A DNA stretch of 64,000 nucleotides, taken from NCBI RefSeq assembly GCF_002812485.1, contig NZ_CP025003.1, positions 1 through 64,000 of the forward strand, written 5' to 3'. This document shows, piece after piece, positions 40,330 through 49,959 of the stretch. The position numbers were made by a program, and so were the translations under genes. Every line of letters starts with the position of its first letter. Within the stretch, counting starts at the first letter, position 1. Source of the DNA: Dickeya fangzhongdai. GTDB lineage: Bacteria; Pseudomonadota; Gammaproteobacteria; Enterobacterales; Enterobacteriaceae. The notes beneath the pieces are model-generated. The model was not told where the DNA came from. It saw nothing but the letters and a program-made list of their open reading frames with translations, and did no database searches.

Positions 40330-41448
40330 CTATCTGCCCGGCCAGAACGGCTCGCCCAGCGTCAGCATCAGCCGGTTGGCCCAGGCGAAGAAAGCGGTGG
40401 ACTGAATCAGGTCGAGAATCTCCAGCGTGTCCAGCCCCTGTTCGCGCAGGCGCGCCAGATCCTGCGCGTTGGTCTGCGACGGCGTGGTGGACAGCCGGGC
40501 GGCAAAGGTGATGATCGCCTGCCAGCGCGCGTCCTGTCCGGCGGCGAGATCGCCGCCCGGCGGCACATCGAGCAGGCGCTGTACCGCGTCGTCCTGTTTC
40601 GACAGCTGGCTGGCTTTACGGGCGTGCACCGAGGCGCAATAAATACAGCCGTTGACCTTGCTGACTACCGCGGCCGCCAGCTCCCGGTCTTTGCGCGGCA
40701 GGCCACCGGACGTATAGAAGATGCCTTTGTCGGTGAGGGTGCGTTGTTCCAGCACCGGCAGGTTGCGGCCCAACAGGCGGAAGTAGTCGGAATCGGTATG
40801 ACCGAAGCGCGCCAGAATCGCCTGTTCGTCGGCGGTGAATTCCGCCAGCGGCTTGGCCGTAACCCACGGCTCCCAGCCCAGTTCACCTTGCGTAAACGCA
40901 TCCGGGGCGGTTTTGCCGCTGTGGGTCAGCGGCTGGGTGTGCCAGCGCCCGGCGACGGCCGCGGGCGCAGCGGGCGACGACTCTCCGGCATGACCGGCCA
41001 GCAGCCGATAACCGTGCAGCAACCGGCTTTGAAAACTGACAAACGCCACCAGTTGCGACAGGGTGACGATATCATCCACCTTCCAGCCGGCCTGTTGCAG
41101 CGCCTGCAATGATTGCGGTTGCGCGGCGATGGGCTGGAACGCCAGCCGCTCGGCATGTTCCAGCGCCCGGTCCAGCGCCGCACCGGGCGTCGGGGCCGGA
41201 AAATCCGCCAGCCGTTGGGCGTAAAAGTGCTGTAACCGCGTGTTCTGATGCCAGCCGCTGACCTTTTCGGCGATGAAAAAGCGCAGCGCCAGCGGCAGAG
41301 CATTGCCCGCCGTCTGGCTGAACAGCGCGTCATAGCTGCCCTGCGTGTGCCGGGTAGCGGCATCGCGCGTCGCTCTGGCCTGCGCCAGCGGCGAATCCGG
41401 GGCGATCTCCGCCAGCGTATCTAAAATGTCGGATGTAGATTGCGTCAT
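40330..41448 (-). CDS. AhpD-fold (carboxymuconolactone decarboxylase family) protein
   Basis: A 372-residue protein that appears to be a fusion of two related helical domains (about 1-155 and 185-372). The second carries the peroxidase-like redox centre Cys268/Cys271 with His275 in NGCIYCASVHA. Such proteins are often encoded with a luciferase-like monooxygenase and a peptide-type ABC transporter, as here, but their reaction is not established. Its ATG overlaps the monooxygenase stop by four bases. Last gene of the operon. Confidence 0.8.
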   Translation of the reverse strand: MTQSTSDILDTLAEIAPDSPLAQARATRDAATRHTQGSYDALFSQTAGNALPLALRFFIAEKVSGWHQNTRLQHFYAQRLADFPAPTPGAALDRALEHAERLAFQPIAAQPQSLQALQQAGWKVDDIVTLSQLVAFVSFQSRLLHGYRLLAGHAGESSPAAPAAVAGRWHTQPLTHSGKTAPDAFTQGELGWEPWVTAKPLAEFTADEQAILARFGHTDSDYFRLLGRNLPVLEQRTLTDKGIFYTSGGLPRKDRELAAAVVSKVNGCIYCASVHARKASQLSKQDDAVQRLLDVPPGGDLAAGQDARWQAIITFAARLSTTPSQTNAQDLARLREQGLDTLEILDLIQSTAFFAWANRLMLTLGEPFWPGR

Positions 41449-42485
41449 GCGACCTCCTGCCCAACCGGGCTGGTTTGTTTATCTTTAGCGGGCGACCAGC
41501 CCAGCGCGGGCGCCACCCGGGTAGCGATCAGTTCCAGCGAACGCAGAATATGGGCGTGCGGCGGGTCGATGGAATGCACCTGAAACGCCAGATCGGTGGT
41601 CCGCGCCAGCGAACTGTCGGCCTGCAACGAGGCGATGACGTCTTCCGGCGTGCCGACATGGCTGTCGAACGAGGCGATCAGCTCTTCCACCGAACCGTCG
41701 CGGGCCGGGCGGCCCAACTGGGCCAGCCGGGCGGCGGAGCGTTGCAGCCCGGTTTGCGCCAGTTGCAGCGCCAGCGCCCGGTCGTCGGCCACAAATACGC
41801 TGCGCGAGCCCATGATGCGCGGTGTAATGCCGGATGGCAGCGCGTCCAGATAGGCATCGATCATCGGATTTTGCAGGTCGGCCAGCGTGGCGTCGGGGAA
41901 ACCGTCCGGGCGCGGTTGGGTGCGGGACAGCATCAGCCCGTCGCCCGCCTGACCGGCGCGGATGGCGCCTTCCACCGAGAACGTCGCCTGCCACACGCGG
42001 CGGTTAAGGTGCGGCGCGGCCGGGTAAAGCTGGTTGCCGTCGGCGCTCAGCGGTTCCCCCGCCCAGGCGGCGCGCACCTGCGCCAGATAGCGGCCCAGAA
42101 TCTCGCCGCGCTGCTCGCTGTTGTGGCCGAAGGCGGCGAACGATGACGGCGTGCCGCCGGAACCGATGCCCACTTCCAACCGGCCGTTGCTGAGCAGGTC
42201 AAGCACCGCGGTGTCTTCCGCCACCCGCAGCGGCTGCTCCATCGGCAGCGTGATTACTCCGGTGCCGAGGCGGATGCGGCGAGTCTGCGCGGCGACCTGC
42301 GCCAGAAACACCAGCGGCGACGGCAGGCCGCCTTCGTCGGCGTGAAAGTGATGCTGCGCCACCCAGGCGCTGTCGAAGCCCAGCTGTTCGGCTTTGATGA
42401 TTTGCTCGGCGGCCAGCCGGTAGCGCTGCCCGGCGGGCGCGTCATCCAGCAGCCGGGTGAAAAACCCCAGACGTTTTTGAGTCAT
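41445..42485 (-). CDS. Luciferase-like FMN-dependent monooxygenase
   Basis: A 346-residue TIM-barrel flavin monooxygenase of the bacterial luciferase family. Recognisable blocks are AEQLGFDSAWVAQHHFHADE, RIRLGTGVITLPMEQPLRVA and LLSNGRLEVGIGSGG. It uses reduced FMN and O2, perhaps for oxidative cleavage of a C-N or C-S bond in the imported compound. It lies between the ABC ATPase (29 bases) and the AhpD-fold gene (overlap), so uptake and breakdown of one substrate is the likely theme. Confidence 0.85.
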   Translation of the reverse strand: MTQKRLGFFTRLLDDAPAGQRYRLAAEQIIKAEQLGFDSAWVAQHHFHADEGGLPSPLVFLAQVAAQTRRIRLGTGVITLPMEQPLRVAEDTAVLDLLSNGRLEVGIGSGGTPSSFAAFGHNSEQRGEILGRYLAQVRAAWAGEPLSADGNQLYPAAPHLNRRVWQATFSVEGAIRAGQAGDGLMLSRTQPRPDGFPDATLADLQNPMIDAYLDALPSGITPRIMGSRSVFVADDRALALQLAQTGLQRSAARLAQLGRPARDGSVEELIASFDSHVGTPEDVIASLQADSSLARTTDLAFQVHSIDPPHAHILRSLELIATRVAPALGWSPAKDKQTSPVGQEVA

Positions 42486-42514
42486 GATTAAATCCTTGGT
42501 TTAGGCTGTGTCCC

Positions 42515-44194
42515 TTAAGAGACATGGCGCTGGCCGGGGATCGCGTCGATCAGTTCCCGGGTATAGCGCTCGGCCGGCTGGGCAAAAATCTGCTCTACCG
42601 GCCCGGATTCCACCTGTTTGCCGTGATACAGCACGGAAACGGTATCGGCTATCTGTCGTACCACGGCGAGATCGTGGGAAATAAACAGATAGGTCAGCCC
42701 CAGCGAGGCCTGTAGCTCTTCCAGCAAGCGCAGGATTTGCGCCTGCACCGTGACATCCAGCGCCGAGACGGCTTCGTCCAGCACCAGCACTTTCGGCTCC
42801 AGCACCAGCGCGCGGGCGATGGCGACCCGCTGACGCTGGCCGCCGGACAATTCAAGCGGGCGGCGTTGCAGCAGCGAAGCGGGCAGCGCCACCCGCTCGA
42901 ACATCTCATGCACCCGGTTGGCCCGCTCTGGCCGGGAGTAACGATTAAAATTGCGCAGCGGCTCTTCCTCGATGTCGAACAGCCGTTGCGACGGGTCGAG
43001 CGAGCTAAACGGATTCTGATAAACCAACTGGATGGTCTGGCGGAACTGGCGCAGCGCTTCGCCGCGCAGCCGGGTGATGTCGGTGCCGTCGATCAGGATG
43101 CGGCCAGCGGTCGGACGCTGGAAGCCAAGAATCATGCGCGCGGTGGTGGTTTTGCCGGAACCGGACTCGCCGACAATGGCGTGGGTGGTGCCGGGCGCTA
43201 CGCTGAACGACACCCCGTCCACCGCCCGGAATGGCGCTTTCCGGTTGCCCGCCAGCGGGAACTCCTGCACCAGTTGCTCCACCTGCACAATGGGTTGGCT
43301 GGGTATGGGTTGACTGGAAATCGGTTGAGCGGATGCGGCGGGGTGAACGGCGGCGCGTGATGGTCGACGGGCCGGCGCCAGCGACGGGATGTTAGCCAGT
43401 AGGGTGCGGGCGTACTGGCTTTGCGGCGCGCTCAGCACCTGCCGGGTTGGTCCCTGTTCCTGGATGTAGCCTTTCTGGAATACCAGCAACCGGTCGGCGC
43501 GTTCGGCGGCCACCCCCAGATCGTGGGTGACGAACAGAATGGCGGTGCCGTTTTCCCGGCGCAGTTCGTCCAGTAAATCGAGAATGCGTTTTTGCACCGT
43601 GACGTCCAGCGCGCTGGTGGGCTCGTCGGCGATGATCAGCGCCGGTTTCAGCGCGATGGCGATGGCAATCAGCACCCGTTGTTTCATGCCGCCGGATAGC
43701 TCGTGCGGGTACTGGCTGGCGCGCAGTTCCGGCTCTGTCAGCCCGACGCGCGTCAGCAATGCCAGCGTTTGTCGGCGCAGGCTATGGCGATCGCTTTTCT
43801 GGTGCAGCCGCAGAATTTCATCCACCTGCTCGCCGATGGTTTTCACCGGGTTGAGCGAGCTGCCGGGGTCCTGCGGCACCAGGCTGACCACGCTGCCGCG
43901 AATGCTGTCCAGCCGTTGTTGCGACCAGCGGCTGATATCGGCGCCGTTAAGGCGAATCGCGCCGCGCGCCAGACGGCCGTTATCCGCCAGCAGACCGATC
44001 ACCGCCTGCGCGGTGGTGGTTTTACCGGAGCCGGATTCGCCTACCAGCGCCACTACTTCGCCGGGCTGGATGACGAAGGACACGCCCTCCACCACCGTGC
44101 GTTCGCCGTCGTCGCCGCGGTAGGCGATGGCGACGTCTTCCAGTTCCAGCACCGGCGTTGTCGTGCTGCTTTGCAAACTCAGCGTCAGGCTCAT
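42515..44194 (-). CDS. ABC importer ATPase, fused DppD/DppF-type
   Basis: A 559-residue protein with two complete ATPase domains of the oligopeptide/nickel type. Walker A GESGSGKTT is at 52-60 and again near residue 340, and LSGGMKQR and LSGGQRQR are the two signature motifs. A Ser/Pro/Gln-rich linker (SSQPIPSQPIVQ) joins them. The ATG at 44194 has GGAGG upstream and overlaps the permease stop (ATGA); the longer frame to 44458 is an artefact. Confidence 0.92.
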   Translation of the reverse strand: MSLTLSLQSSTTTPVLELEDVAIAYRGDDGERTVVEGVSFVIQPGEVVALVGESGSGKTTTAQAVIGLLADNGRLARGAIRLNGADISRWSQQRLDSIRGSVVSLVPQDPGSSLNPVKTIGEQVDEILRLHQKSDRHSLRRQTLALLTRVGLTEPELRASQYPHELSGGMKQRVLIAIAIALKPALIIADEPTSALDVTVQKRILDLLDELRRENGTAILFVTHDLGVAAERADRLLVFQKGYIQEQGPTRQVLSAPQSQYARTLLANIPSLAPARRPSRAAVHPAASAQPISSQPIPSQPIVQVEQLVQEFPLAGNRKAPFRAVDGVSFSVAPGTTHAIVGESGSGKTTTARMILGFQRPTAGRILIDGTDITRLRGEALRQFRQTIQLVYQNPFSSLDPSQRLFDIEEEPLRNFNRYSRPERANRVHEMFERVALPASLLQRRPLELSGGQRQRVAIARALVLEPKVLVLDEAVSALDVTVQAQILRLLEELQASLGLTYLFISHDLAVVRQIADTVSVLYHGKQVESGPVEQIFAQPAERYTRELIDAIPGQRHVS

Positions 44195-45051
44195 CGCGTC
44201 GGCCTCCGGATCGACTGGCTGATGCGGTTGGTCGCCAGCACCACGGCGACCACCAGCAGGCCGGGGAAGGTAGTCAGCCACCAGGCGGTGGCCAGATAGT
44301 TGCGGCCCTCGGCGATCAACAGCCCCCATTCCGGCGTCGGCGGCGGCGCGCCGTAGCCGAGGAAACTCAGGGTGGCGAGCGCCAGAATCGCGCTGCCGAA
44401 CTGCAACGCGGCGAACGCCAGCACGCTGGTGAGCGAGTTGGGCAGGATGTGGCGCCACAGCACGCCCAAAAAGGTGCCGCCGCTGCCAAACGCCGCTTCA
44501 ACGTAATCGCTGCGGCGTACGCGCAGCACTTCCGCGCGCACCAGTCGGGTGAAGTTCGCCACCGAGGTTACGCCCACCGCGATAGCGGCGTTCAGGTTGC
44601 CGAACCCCAGCAGGATGATGACGCTCAACGCCAGCAACAGGCCGGGGATCGCCAGCAGCACATCGACGGTACGCATTACCAGCGTATCCAGCCGGCCGCC
44701 GACCGCGCCCGCCAGCAGCCCCAGCAGGCTGCCGAGCACCAGACCCAGCGACACGGCGATCACCGCGCCGGACAGCGAATGCGCCGAACCGTAGACGATG
44801 CGGGTGTAGAGGTCGCGCCCCAGTTGGTCGGTGCCGAGCAGGTAGTCGCCGCCCGGCGCCAGCCGTTGCGCGCCCGGCACGCCTTCAATCGGCGACGCGT
44901 GGGTAAACAGGCCGGGGAACAGCGCCCATAGCGCCACCGTCAGCAGTACCAGCCAGGCGATCACCAGACCGGGTTGCGCGGCATAACGGCGCAAGCGGGG
45001 CGTCTTGCGCAGCAGCGGAAAAGCGATTTTTTCCAGTTGAATACTCGCCAT
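44191..45051 (-). CDS. ABC importer permease, DppC-type
   Basis: A 286-residue inner-membrane permease with about six helices. It has the N-terminal segment of DppC proteins, LGTDQLGRDLYTRIVYGSAH, and the ATPase-contact loop VRAEVLRVRRSDYVEAAFGS. Its start overlaps nothing but lies one base after the upstream permease stop. Second permease subunit of the same importer. Confidence 0.93.
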   Translation of the reverse strand: MASIQLEKIAFPLLRKTPRLRRYAAQPGLVIAWLVLLTVALWALFPGLFTHASPIEGVPGAQRLAPGGDYLLGTDQLGRDLYTRIVYGSAHSLSGAVIAVSLGLVLGSLLGLLAGAVGGRLDTLVMRTVDVLLAIPGLLLALSVIILLGFGNLNAAIAVGVTSVANFTRLVRAEVLRVRRSDYVEAAFGSGGTFLGVLWRHILPNSLTSVLAFAALQFGSAILALATLSFLGYGAPPPTPEWGLLIAEGRNYLATAWWLTTFPGLLVVAVVLATNRISQSIRRPTR

Positions 45052-45052
45052 A

Positions 45053-45994
45053 TCACACCTCCGGGGCGGTTTTCAGACGCGGATCAAGCAACGGGTAGAG
45101 CAGGTCGACCAGCAGGTTGACCGCCACGAACGCCGTGGCGGAAACCAGCACGATGGCCTGCAATACGCTGGCGTCCTGGGTGTTGACCGCTTCCTGCGTC
45201 AACTGGCCCAGGCCGCTGCGACCGAACACGGTTTCGGTAATCAGCGCGCCGGCGATCAGCTCGCCCAGCAACAGGCCCGCCAGCGTCAGCGCCGGCAGCA
45301 TGGCGTTGCGCGCCACGTGGCGCCACAGCACGCCGCGGCGGCTCAGGCCTTTGGCGCGCGCTACCGCCACGAACGGCTGCGCCAGCACCTGATCGATGCT
45401 GCGCATCAGCACCTGGGCGATGGGAGCTGCAATCGGCACCGAGAGCGTCAGCACCGGCAGAATCAGCCCTTCCCACTCACCGGGGTTGATCACCGAAATC
45501 CATCCCAGCCGGAAGGAAAACACCTGAATCAGCACGATGCCGAGCCAGAAGGTGGGAATGGAAATCAGCAGCGACGGCACCGACTGAAACAGCTGGCGCA
45601 GCCAGGCGAACGACGTCAGCGCCGAGAGAAACGCCAGCGCGAACGCCAGCAGCAGCGCCACGCCAAACCCCAGCACCGCCAGCAGCAACGTCGGCGGCAG
45701 GTTAGTCGCCAGCAAGTCGCTGACCGGCAAGCCAGCCTGTAGCGACAGCCCGAAATCGCCGTGCAGCAGGCGCGACAGCGACGCGGCGTACTGCGTCAGC
45801 AGCGGCACATCGGCGCCGTAGGCCAGCCGCAATTCGGCGATCTGGCCGGCGCTGAGCCCCAGTTCCGGACTCATGAATTTAATCAGCACCGCGTCGCCCG
45901 GCAGCGCCTGCAGCAGAATGAACGACAGGGTAAATGCCGCCCACAGCACCAGCAGCGCCTGCCCGAGGCGTGTCGCCAGATAGGTTATCCGCAC
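45053..45994 (-). CDS. ABC importer permease, DppB-type
   Basis: A 313-residue permease with about six helices. The first helix region reads TRLGQALLVLWAAFTLSFIL, and the ATPase-contact loop is QPFVAVARAKGLSRRGVLWR. The GTG at 45994, with GGAGGG upstream, is chosen because residues before it in the open frame are not family-like and overlap the binding-protein gene. Partner of the adjacent DppC-type subunit. Confidence 0.92.
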   Translation of the reverse strand: MRITYLATRLGQALLVLWAAFTLSFILLQALPGDAVLIKFMSPELGLSAGQIAELRLAYGADVPLLTQYAASLSRLLHGDFGLSLQAGLPVSDLLATNLPPTLLLAVLGFGVALLLAFALAFLSALTSFAWLRQLFQSVPSLLISIPTFWLGIVLIQVFSFRLGWISVINPGEWEGLILPVLTLSVPIAAPIAQVLMRSIDQVLAQPFVAVARAKGLSRRGVLWRHVARNAMLPALTLAGLLLGELIAGALITETVFGRSGLGQLTQEAVNTQDASVLQAIVLVSATAFVAVNLLVDLLYPLLDPRLKTAPEV

Positions 45995-46019
45995 GTTTTG
46001 CCCTCCGTCGCCGGTTTGG

Positions 46020-47663
46020 TTACTTGTCCAGCCAGGTGTTGTAGAAACTGGGGCGGCCCACGGCTTCGAAGCCGATTCCTTTGGTGGCGGCGCGCCCGGC
46101 GAACACCTGCGGTTCTTCAAATATCGGGATCACATACGCCCGATCGATCAGGTAGTTCTGCACCTCGCCCACCAGCGCCAGCCGTTTACCGCGATCGGTA
46201 GCGGAAGCGATGCCGTCCAGCAGCGTGTTGAGTCGCGCATCTTCAAAGGTTTTCACCTTGTCGCTGGCGCCGCCTTTTTGCAGCAGTACGTTGCGCAGCG
46301 TCGGGTAATACTGGCTTTTCAGCACATCCGGGTCGGCACGTCCCACCATGCCCGGCGACACGCCGGTTTTCAGCGGGTCGAGACTGTCGACGGTTTTGGT
46401 GCCCGCGTCGCCCGCCAGCACGTTCAGTTTCACACCCACTTTGGCCCACTGCTGCGCCACCAGTTGCAGCATCTCTTTGTTTTGCGGCTGCGGCGGCGAC
46501 TCGTAGGCGGTCAGCACCAGCGACTGGCCGTCTTTCTGGCGGATGCCCTGTGCGCCCGCTTTCCAGCCTGCGTCATCCAGCAGGCGGGCGGCGGCGGCCG
46601 GGTCGAACGTCAGCTTATCGGACAGGTTGACGTAACCGGCGGCGGTTTTCGCCAGCACCGAGGTGGCCTGCGGGTAGTTATCGGAGTAGAGCGTCTGGAT
46701 GATTTCTTTCGGGTTGGTGGCGTAACGGAGCGCCTGACGCACGTGGATATCCGCCACCAGCGGGTTATCGGGACGGAAGTTGACGCTGTTATTCACCCCG
46801 CGGGTAGGGGCGGCGTAGATCCGGATGCCTTCACTCTGTACCCGTTTTTCGTCATAGGCCTGAATCTGGCGGATGAAATCCGCCTGACCGGACACCAGCG
46901 CGCCGATGCGCACGCTGTCTTCCGGCGTGACCAGATAGGTGATGCCGTCCAGATAAGGGCGGCCCTGATGGGCGAATTTCACCGGCGCCCAGTGGTAATC
47001 CTTGCGCGCCGCCAGTTTCAGCTCACGCCCCGGTTTCTCGCTGCTGACCACAAACGGACCGGAGCCGATGATGCGGGTAGCATCGCCCAACTGGTTGAAG
47101 TTGCGCGCCAGCGTGCTCAGCGACACCAGCCCGGAGCCGATGGCGGCGGTACCTTGCAGGAAGCCGGGCGACGGCTTTTTGAAGTAGAACTTCACCGTCA
47201 GCGGGTCGATCACTTCGCTGCGCTGGTAGTTGTTGATCACCTCGGATACCGGCTGGTTCAGTTCTTTGTTGCCCAGCCCGTAGGTGTCGAAATTCTTGGC
47301 GACGGCGTTGGCATCCAGCGGCGTGCCGTCAGAGAAGGTGACGCCGGGACGCAGTTTGAACGTGTATTCGGTGCTGTCGGCGTTGATAGTCCAGGATTCG
47401 GCGATCCAGGGCTCGATGTCCAGCGTTTCCGGGTTCTGGTAGGTCAGCTTGTCGGTAATTTGGTTGAGGATGCCGCCGTTGGGGTAAAAACCGCCTGCGG
47501 GCGGATACAAATTGGTGTGCGGCTGTTGTTCCAGATAGATCAACGTACCGCCGGTTTTGGGCGAAGCGTCGGCGGCCAGCGCCTGAGCGCCATTCCCCAG
47601 TAGCGCTAATGAAACAAGCAGACTAATCCCCCGCTTCTGCCGAGCGTTCAAGAAACCAGACAT
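46020..47663 (-). CDS. ABC importer periplasmic substrate-binding protein
   Basis: A 547-residue solute-binding protein of the extracellular family 5 (peptide/nickel) type. The Sec signal peptide is residues 1-30, with cleavage after ALA. GGTLIYLEQQPHTNLYPPAG and FKLRPGVTFSDGTPLDANAV are family hallmarks. It is first in the six-gene operon binding protein, two permeases, fused ATPase, monooxygenase, AhpD-fold protein. The ligand may be a modified peptide, amine or organosulfur compound. Confidence 0.92.
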   Translation of the reverse strand: MSGFLNARQKRGISLLVSLALLGNGAQALAADASPKTGGTLIYLEQQPHTNLYPPAGGFYPNGGILNQITDKLTYQNPETLDIEPWIAESWTINADSTEYTFKLRPGVTFSDGTPLDANAVAKNFDTYGLGNKELNQPVSEVINNYQRSEVIDPLTVKFYFKKPSPGFLQGTAAIGSGLVSLSTLARNFNQLGDATRIIGSGPFVVSSEKPGRELKLAARKDYHWAPVKFAHQGRPYLDGITYLVTPEDSVRIGALVSGQADFIRQIQAYDEKRVQSEGIRIYAAPTRGVNNSVNFRPDNPLVADIHVRQALRYATNPKEIIQTLYSDNYPQATSVLAKTAAGYVNLSDKLTFDPAAAARLLDDAGWKAGAQGIRQKDGQSLVLTAYESPPQPQNKEMLQLVAQQWAKVGVKLNVLAGDAGTKTVDSLDPLKTGVSPGMVGRADPDVLKSQYYPTLRNVLLQKGGASDKVKTFEDARLNTLLDGIASATDRGKRLALVGEVQNYLIDRAYVIPIFEEPQVFAGRAATKGIGFEAVGRPSFYNTWLDK

Positions 47664-47993
47664 GGTTTTTTCCTTTTAGTTATCAGAGTTATATCAGCCG
47701 CTGTGCAGGTGGTGTCAGGGCTGGAAAAAGGCTGTCATACGAAAGGGATACTTCCACAGGCATGGTGAAACCGCAAAGTACAATACTGGTAATAAATATC
47801 TGGTTTTGGGGTAAGTGAAGGTGGGTGAGAATTCGCCGAAATGGCGGGTTTTTTTATTTCATAAAATTTGAATGATATCTGCAAATAAACCCGGTTTTAA
47901 CGTGCGGGCAACAGGTCTATTATCACTTCCATCGAAGGCGAGAACGCCTCCAGTTAAGAACACTAACCGAATTCAAAGTGAAGGATATTGACC
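47664..47993. other. Divergent spacer, ABC operon / BhsA-like gene
   Basis: The 330 bases between the binding protein gene and the BhsA-like gene contain no gene. The half near 47830-47880 is AT-rich, consistent with promoters in both directions, but no site could be assigned with confidence. AAGGA at 47981-47985 serves the BhsA-like start. Confidence 0.5.
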
Positions 47994-48245
47994 ATGAAAA
48001 CCATCAAAAACGTTGTTGCAGTTATCGCTCTGGCTACCCTTTCTTTCGGCACTTTTGCAGCGACCGAAGTACAGCACGCTGGCAGCCAGTCTGTTGGCAC
48101 CGTGAGCGCCTCCGCTGGTACGCTGGACGGCTTGCAGGCCAGCCTGTCTGAAAAAGCCAATGCCGCCGGCGCCAAGTCATTCCGCATCATCTCCGCCACC
48201 GGTAACGATAACCAGCTGCGCGGCGTAGCGGAAATCTACAACTGA
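47994..48245 (+). CDS. BhsA/YhcN-type (DUF1471) small exported protein
   Basis: An 83-residue secreted protein of the DUF1471 family, whose members (BhsA, McbA, YhcN) are induced by envelope, metal or oxidative stress. The signal peptide is about residues 1-22 (NVVAVIALATLSFGTFA). The mature domain holds the GTVSASAGTLDGLQASLSEK and AAGAKSFRIISATGND pattern and ends GVAEIYN. The ATG at 47994 follows AAGGA. Confidence 0.88.
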   Translation: MKTIKNVVAVIALATLSFGTFAATEVQHAGSQSVGTVSASAGTLDGLQASLSEKANAAGAKSFRIISATGNDNQLRGVAEIYN

Positions 48246-48268
48246 TAATCGCTCTCCAGCCCGCACAG

Positions 48269-48290
48269 GCCGCCTTCGGGCGGCTTTTTT
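48269..48290 (+). terminator. Rho-independent terminator after the BhsA-like gene
   Basis: GCCGCC-TTCG-GGCGGC followed by six T is a textbook terminator with a UUCG tetraloop, 23 bases after the stop codon. It may also stop the convergent avtA transcript. Confidence 0.93.
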
Positions 48291-48310
48291 GTGTACGGAA
48301 TGTTCAGATA

Positions 48311-49567
48311 TCAGATGCCGGCTTCTTTCCGCGCCCGCTCTACCTCTTCGGCCAGAATGGCGACGCCCTGCTCGATTTTTTCCGGTTCCGGCACATAGTT
48401 CATGCGCAGGCACTGGTGGGCGTGCGGCCATTCCTGCTCCAGACCGGGGAAGAAGTAGTGGCCCGGCACCATCAGCACACCGCGTTGTTTCAGCCGCTGG
48501 TACAGCACTTCGGTGGTGATCGGCAGGTCTTTGAACCACAGCCACAGGAAAATCGCTCCTTCTGGTTTGTGGATCAGGCACACTTCCGGCGACAGATAGC
48601 GACGAATGATGGCGATAGTCTGTTCCACCCGCTGACGGTAGAACGGCCGCACCACGTCGTTGGATAGCCGCAGCAGGTCGCCGCGCTGAATCATCTCGTG
48701 AGCCAGCGCCGGGCCGATGGAGCCGGGCGCCAGGCTGACGATGCCGTTCATGTTGCCGAGTGCTTCGATCACCTGCTCCGAACCGATCACGATGCCGCAG
48801 CGCGAGCCGGGCAGACCGAGTTTCGACAGGCTCATGCACAGGATCGTGTTCGGGTTCCACAGCGGCGTGGCGTCGCTGAAAATAATGCCGGGGAACGGCA
48901 CGCCGTAGGCGTTGTCGATCACCAGCGGAATCTGATGTTCGCGGGCCAGCGCATCCAGATGCTGCAACTCTTCGTCGGTCAGCACATTGCCGGTGGGGTT
49001 GGTGGGCCGCGAGACGCAAATCATGCCGATGTCGTCGGTGATGCGCAGCTGTTCGAAGTCGACGTGGTATTTGAATTGCCCTTCGGGCAACAGCTCAATC
49101 TGGGGGCGAACGGAGACGAACATGTCTTCATCCAGCCCGGAATCGGCGTAACCGATGTATTCCGGCGCCAGCGGGAACAGCACTCGGCGGCGCTGATCGT
49201 CGTCGGTGCGGCCGGCAAACAGGTTGAACAGGTAGAAAAACGCGCTCTGGCTGCCGTTGGTCAGTGCAATATTCTGTGGTCCAATCTCCCAGCCCAGCTG
49301 TTCGCGCAGCAGGCCGGAGAGCGAATGCAGTAGCACATCCTTGCCTTGCGGACCGTCGTAGTTGCACAGGGCATCGGTCAGTTTTCCTTGATCCAGCAGG
49401 TCGCGACACAACTGCTGAAAATAATCGTCCATCGCCGGGATATGAGCCGGATTGCCGCCGCCCAGCATGATGGCGCCGGGGGTACGCAGCCCGTCGTTCA
49501 GGTCGTCCATCAGTTGGGTAATGCCGGCATGGCGGGTAAATTTGTTGCCGAAACGGGAAAAGTTCAT
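48311..49567 (-). CDS. avtA: Valine-pyruvate aminotransferase
   Basis: AvtA is a cytoplasmic PLP transaminase that exchanges the amino group of alanine with 2-ketoisovalerate. The 418-residue protein begins MNFSRFGNKFTRHAGITQLM as in E. coli, has the PLP lysine in MSLSKLGLPGSRCG and the substrate-binding arginine in HQCLRMNYV. It is convergent with the BhsA-like gene. Confidence 0.95.
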   Translation of the reverse strand: MNFSRFGNKFTRHAGITQLMDDLNDGLRTPGAIMLGGGNPAHIPAMDDYFQQLCRDLLDQGKLTDALCNYDGPQGKDVLLHSLSGLLREQLGWEIGPQNIALTNGSQSAFFYLFNLFAGRTDDDQRRRVLFPLAPEYIGYADSGLDEDMFVSVRPQIELLPEGQFKYHVDFEQLRITDDIGMICVSRPTNPTGNVLTDEELQHLDALAREHQIPLVIDNAYGVPFPGIIFSDATPLWNPNTILCMSLSKLGLPGSRCGIVIGSEQVIEALGNMNGIVSLAPGSIGPALAHEMIQRGDLLRLSNDVVRPFYRQRVEQTIAIIRRYLSPEVCLIHKPEGAIFLWLWFKDLPITTEVLYQRLKQRGVLMVPGHYFFPGLEQEWPHAHQCLRMNYVPEPEKIEQGVAILAEEVERARKEAGI

Positions 49568-49686
49568 AGTTTGTCAATAAAGGGTAAAACACAGGTAAAC
49601 CGACACCTTAGCGCGCGTGCCGGGCAGGTGCAATCGTAACGGAAAATCCCTCTCCACTCTTTATGCTGTCTATTTTTGTTATGGCG

Positions 49687-49771
49687 CAATAGTTAACTAT
49701 TGTGGTTACTGTCTGCTTCAGCGCAACCCACCCGCATGACGCCAAAAGCTGAACGCGCTTCAGCTTTTGGC
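49687..49771. promoter_or_regulatory. Palindrome and strong hairpin upstream of the DUF4432 gene
   Basis: In the 392-base divergent spacer 49568-49959, a perfect 16-base palindrome CAATAGTTAACTATTG (49687-49702) is followed by a 13-base-pair hairpin (GCCAAAAGCTGAA at 49741-49753, complement at 49759-49771). The hairpin is followed by TGATTTCTCTC. The first looks like an operator; the second could end a short transcript. The rest of the spacer has no gene. Confidence 0.55.
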
Positions 49772-49959
49772 TGATTTCTCTCACGTTTTTTCTGCAAAAT
49801 TACTCATCATGCTTATTAAAATTGTGATGTGTAATCCAAATCTATCGCGAAAAAAGAGCAGTTGGTTATCTGGTGATAGCAGTCACATTCTCCCGTCAGC
49901 CGGATTTGTAGTCTTTTAGCTCCGCAGGCTTAATCAATTCAGCTAGAAGGACGAATGGG

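Noticed and set aside
42515..44458. 647-residue start for the fused ABC ATPase
   Set aside because: The first 88 residues are an out-of-frame reading of the permease gene; the ATG at 44194 has a ribosome site and the usual ATGA overlap.
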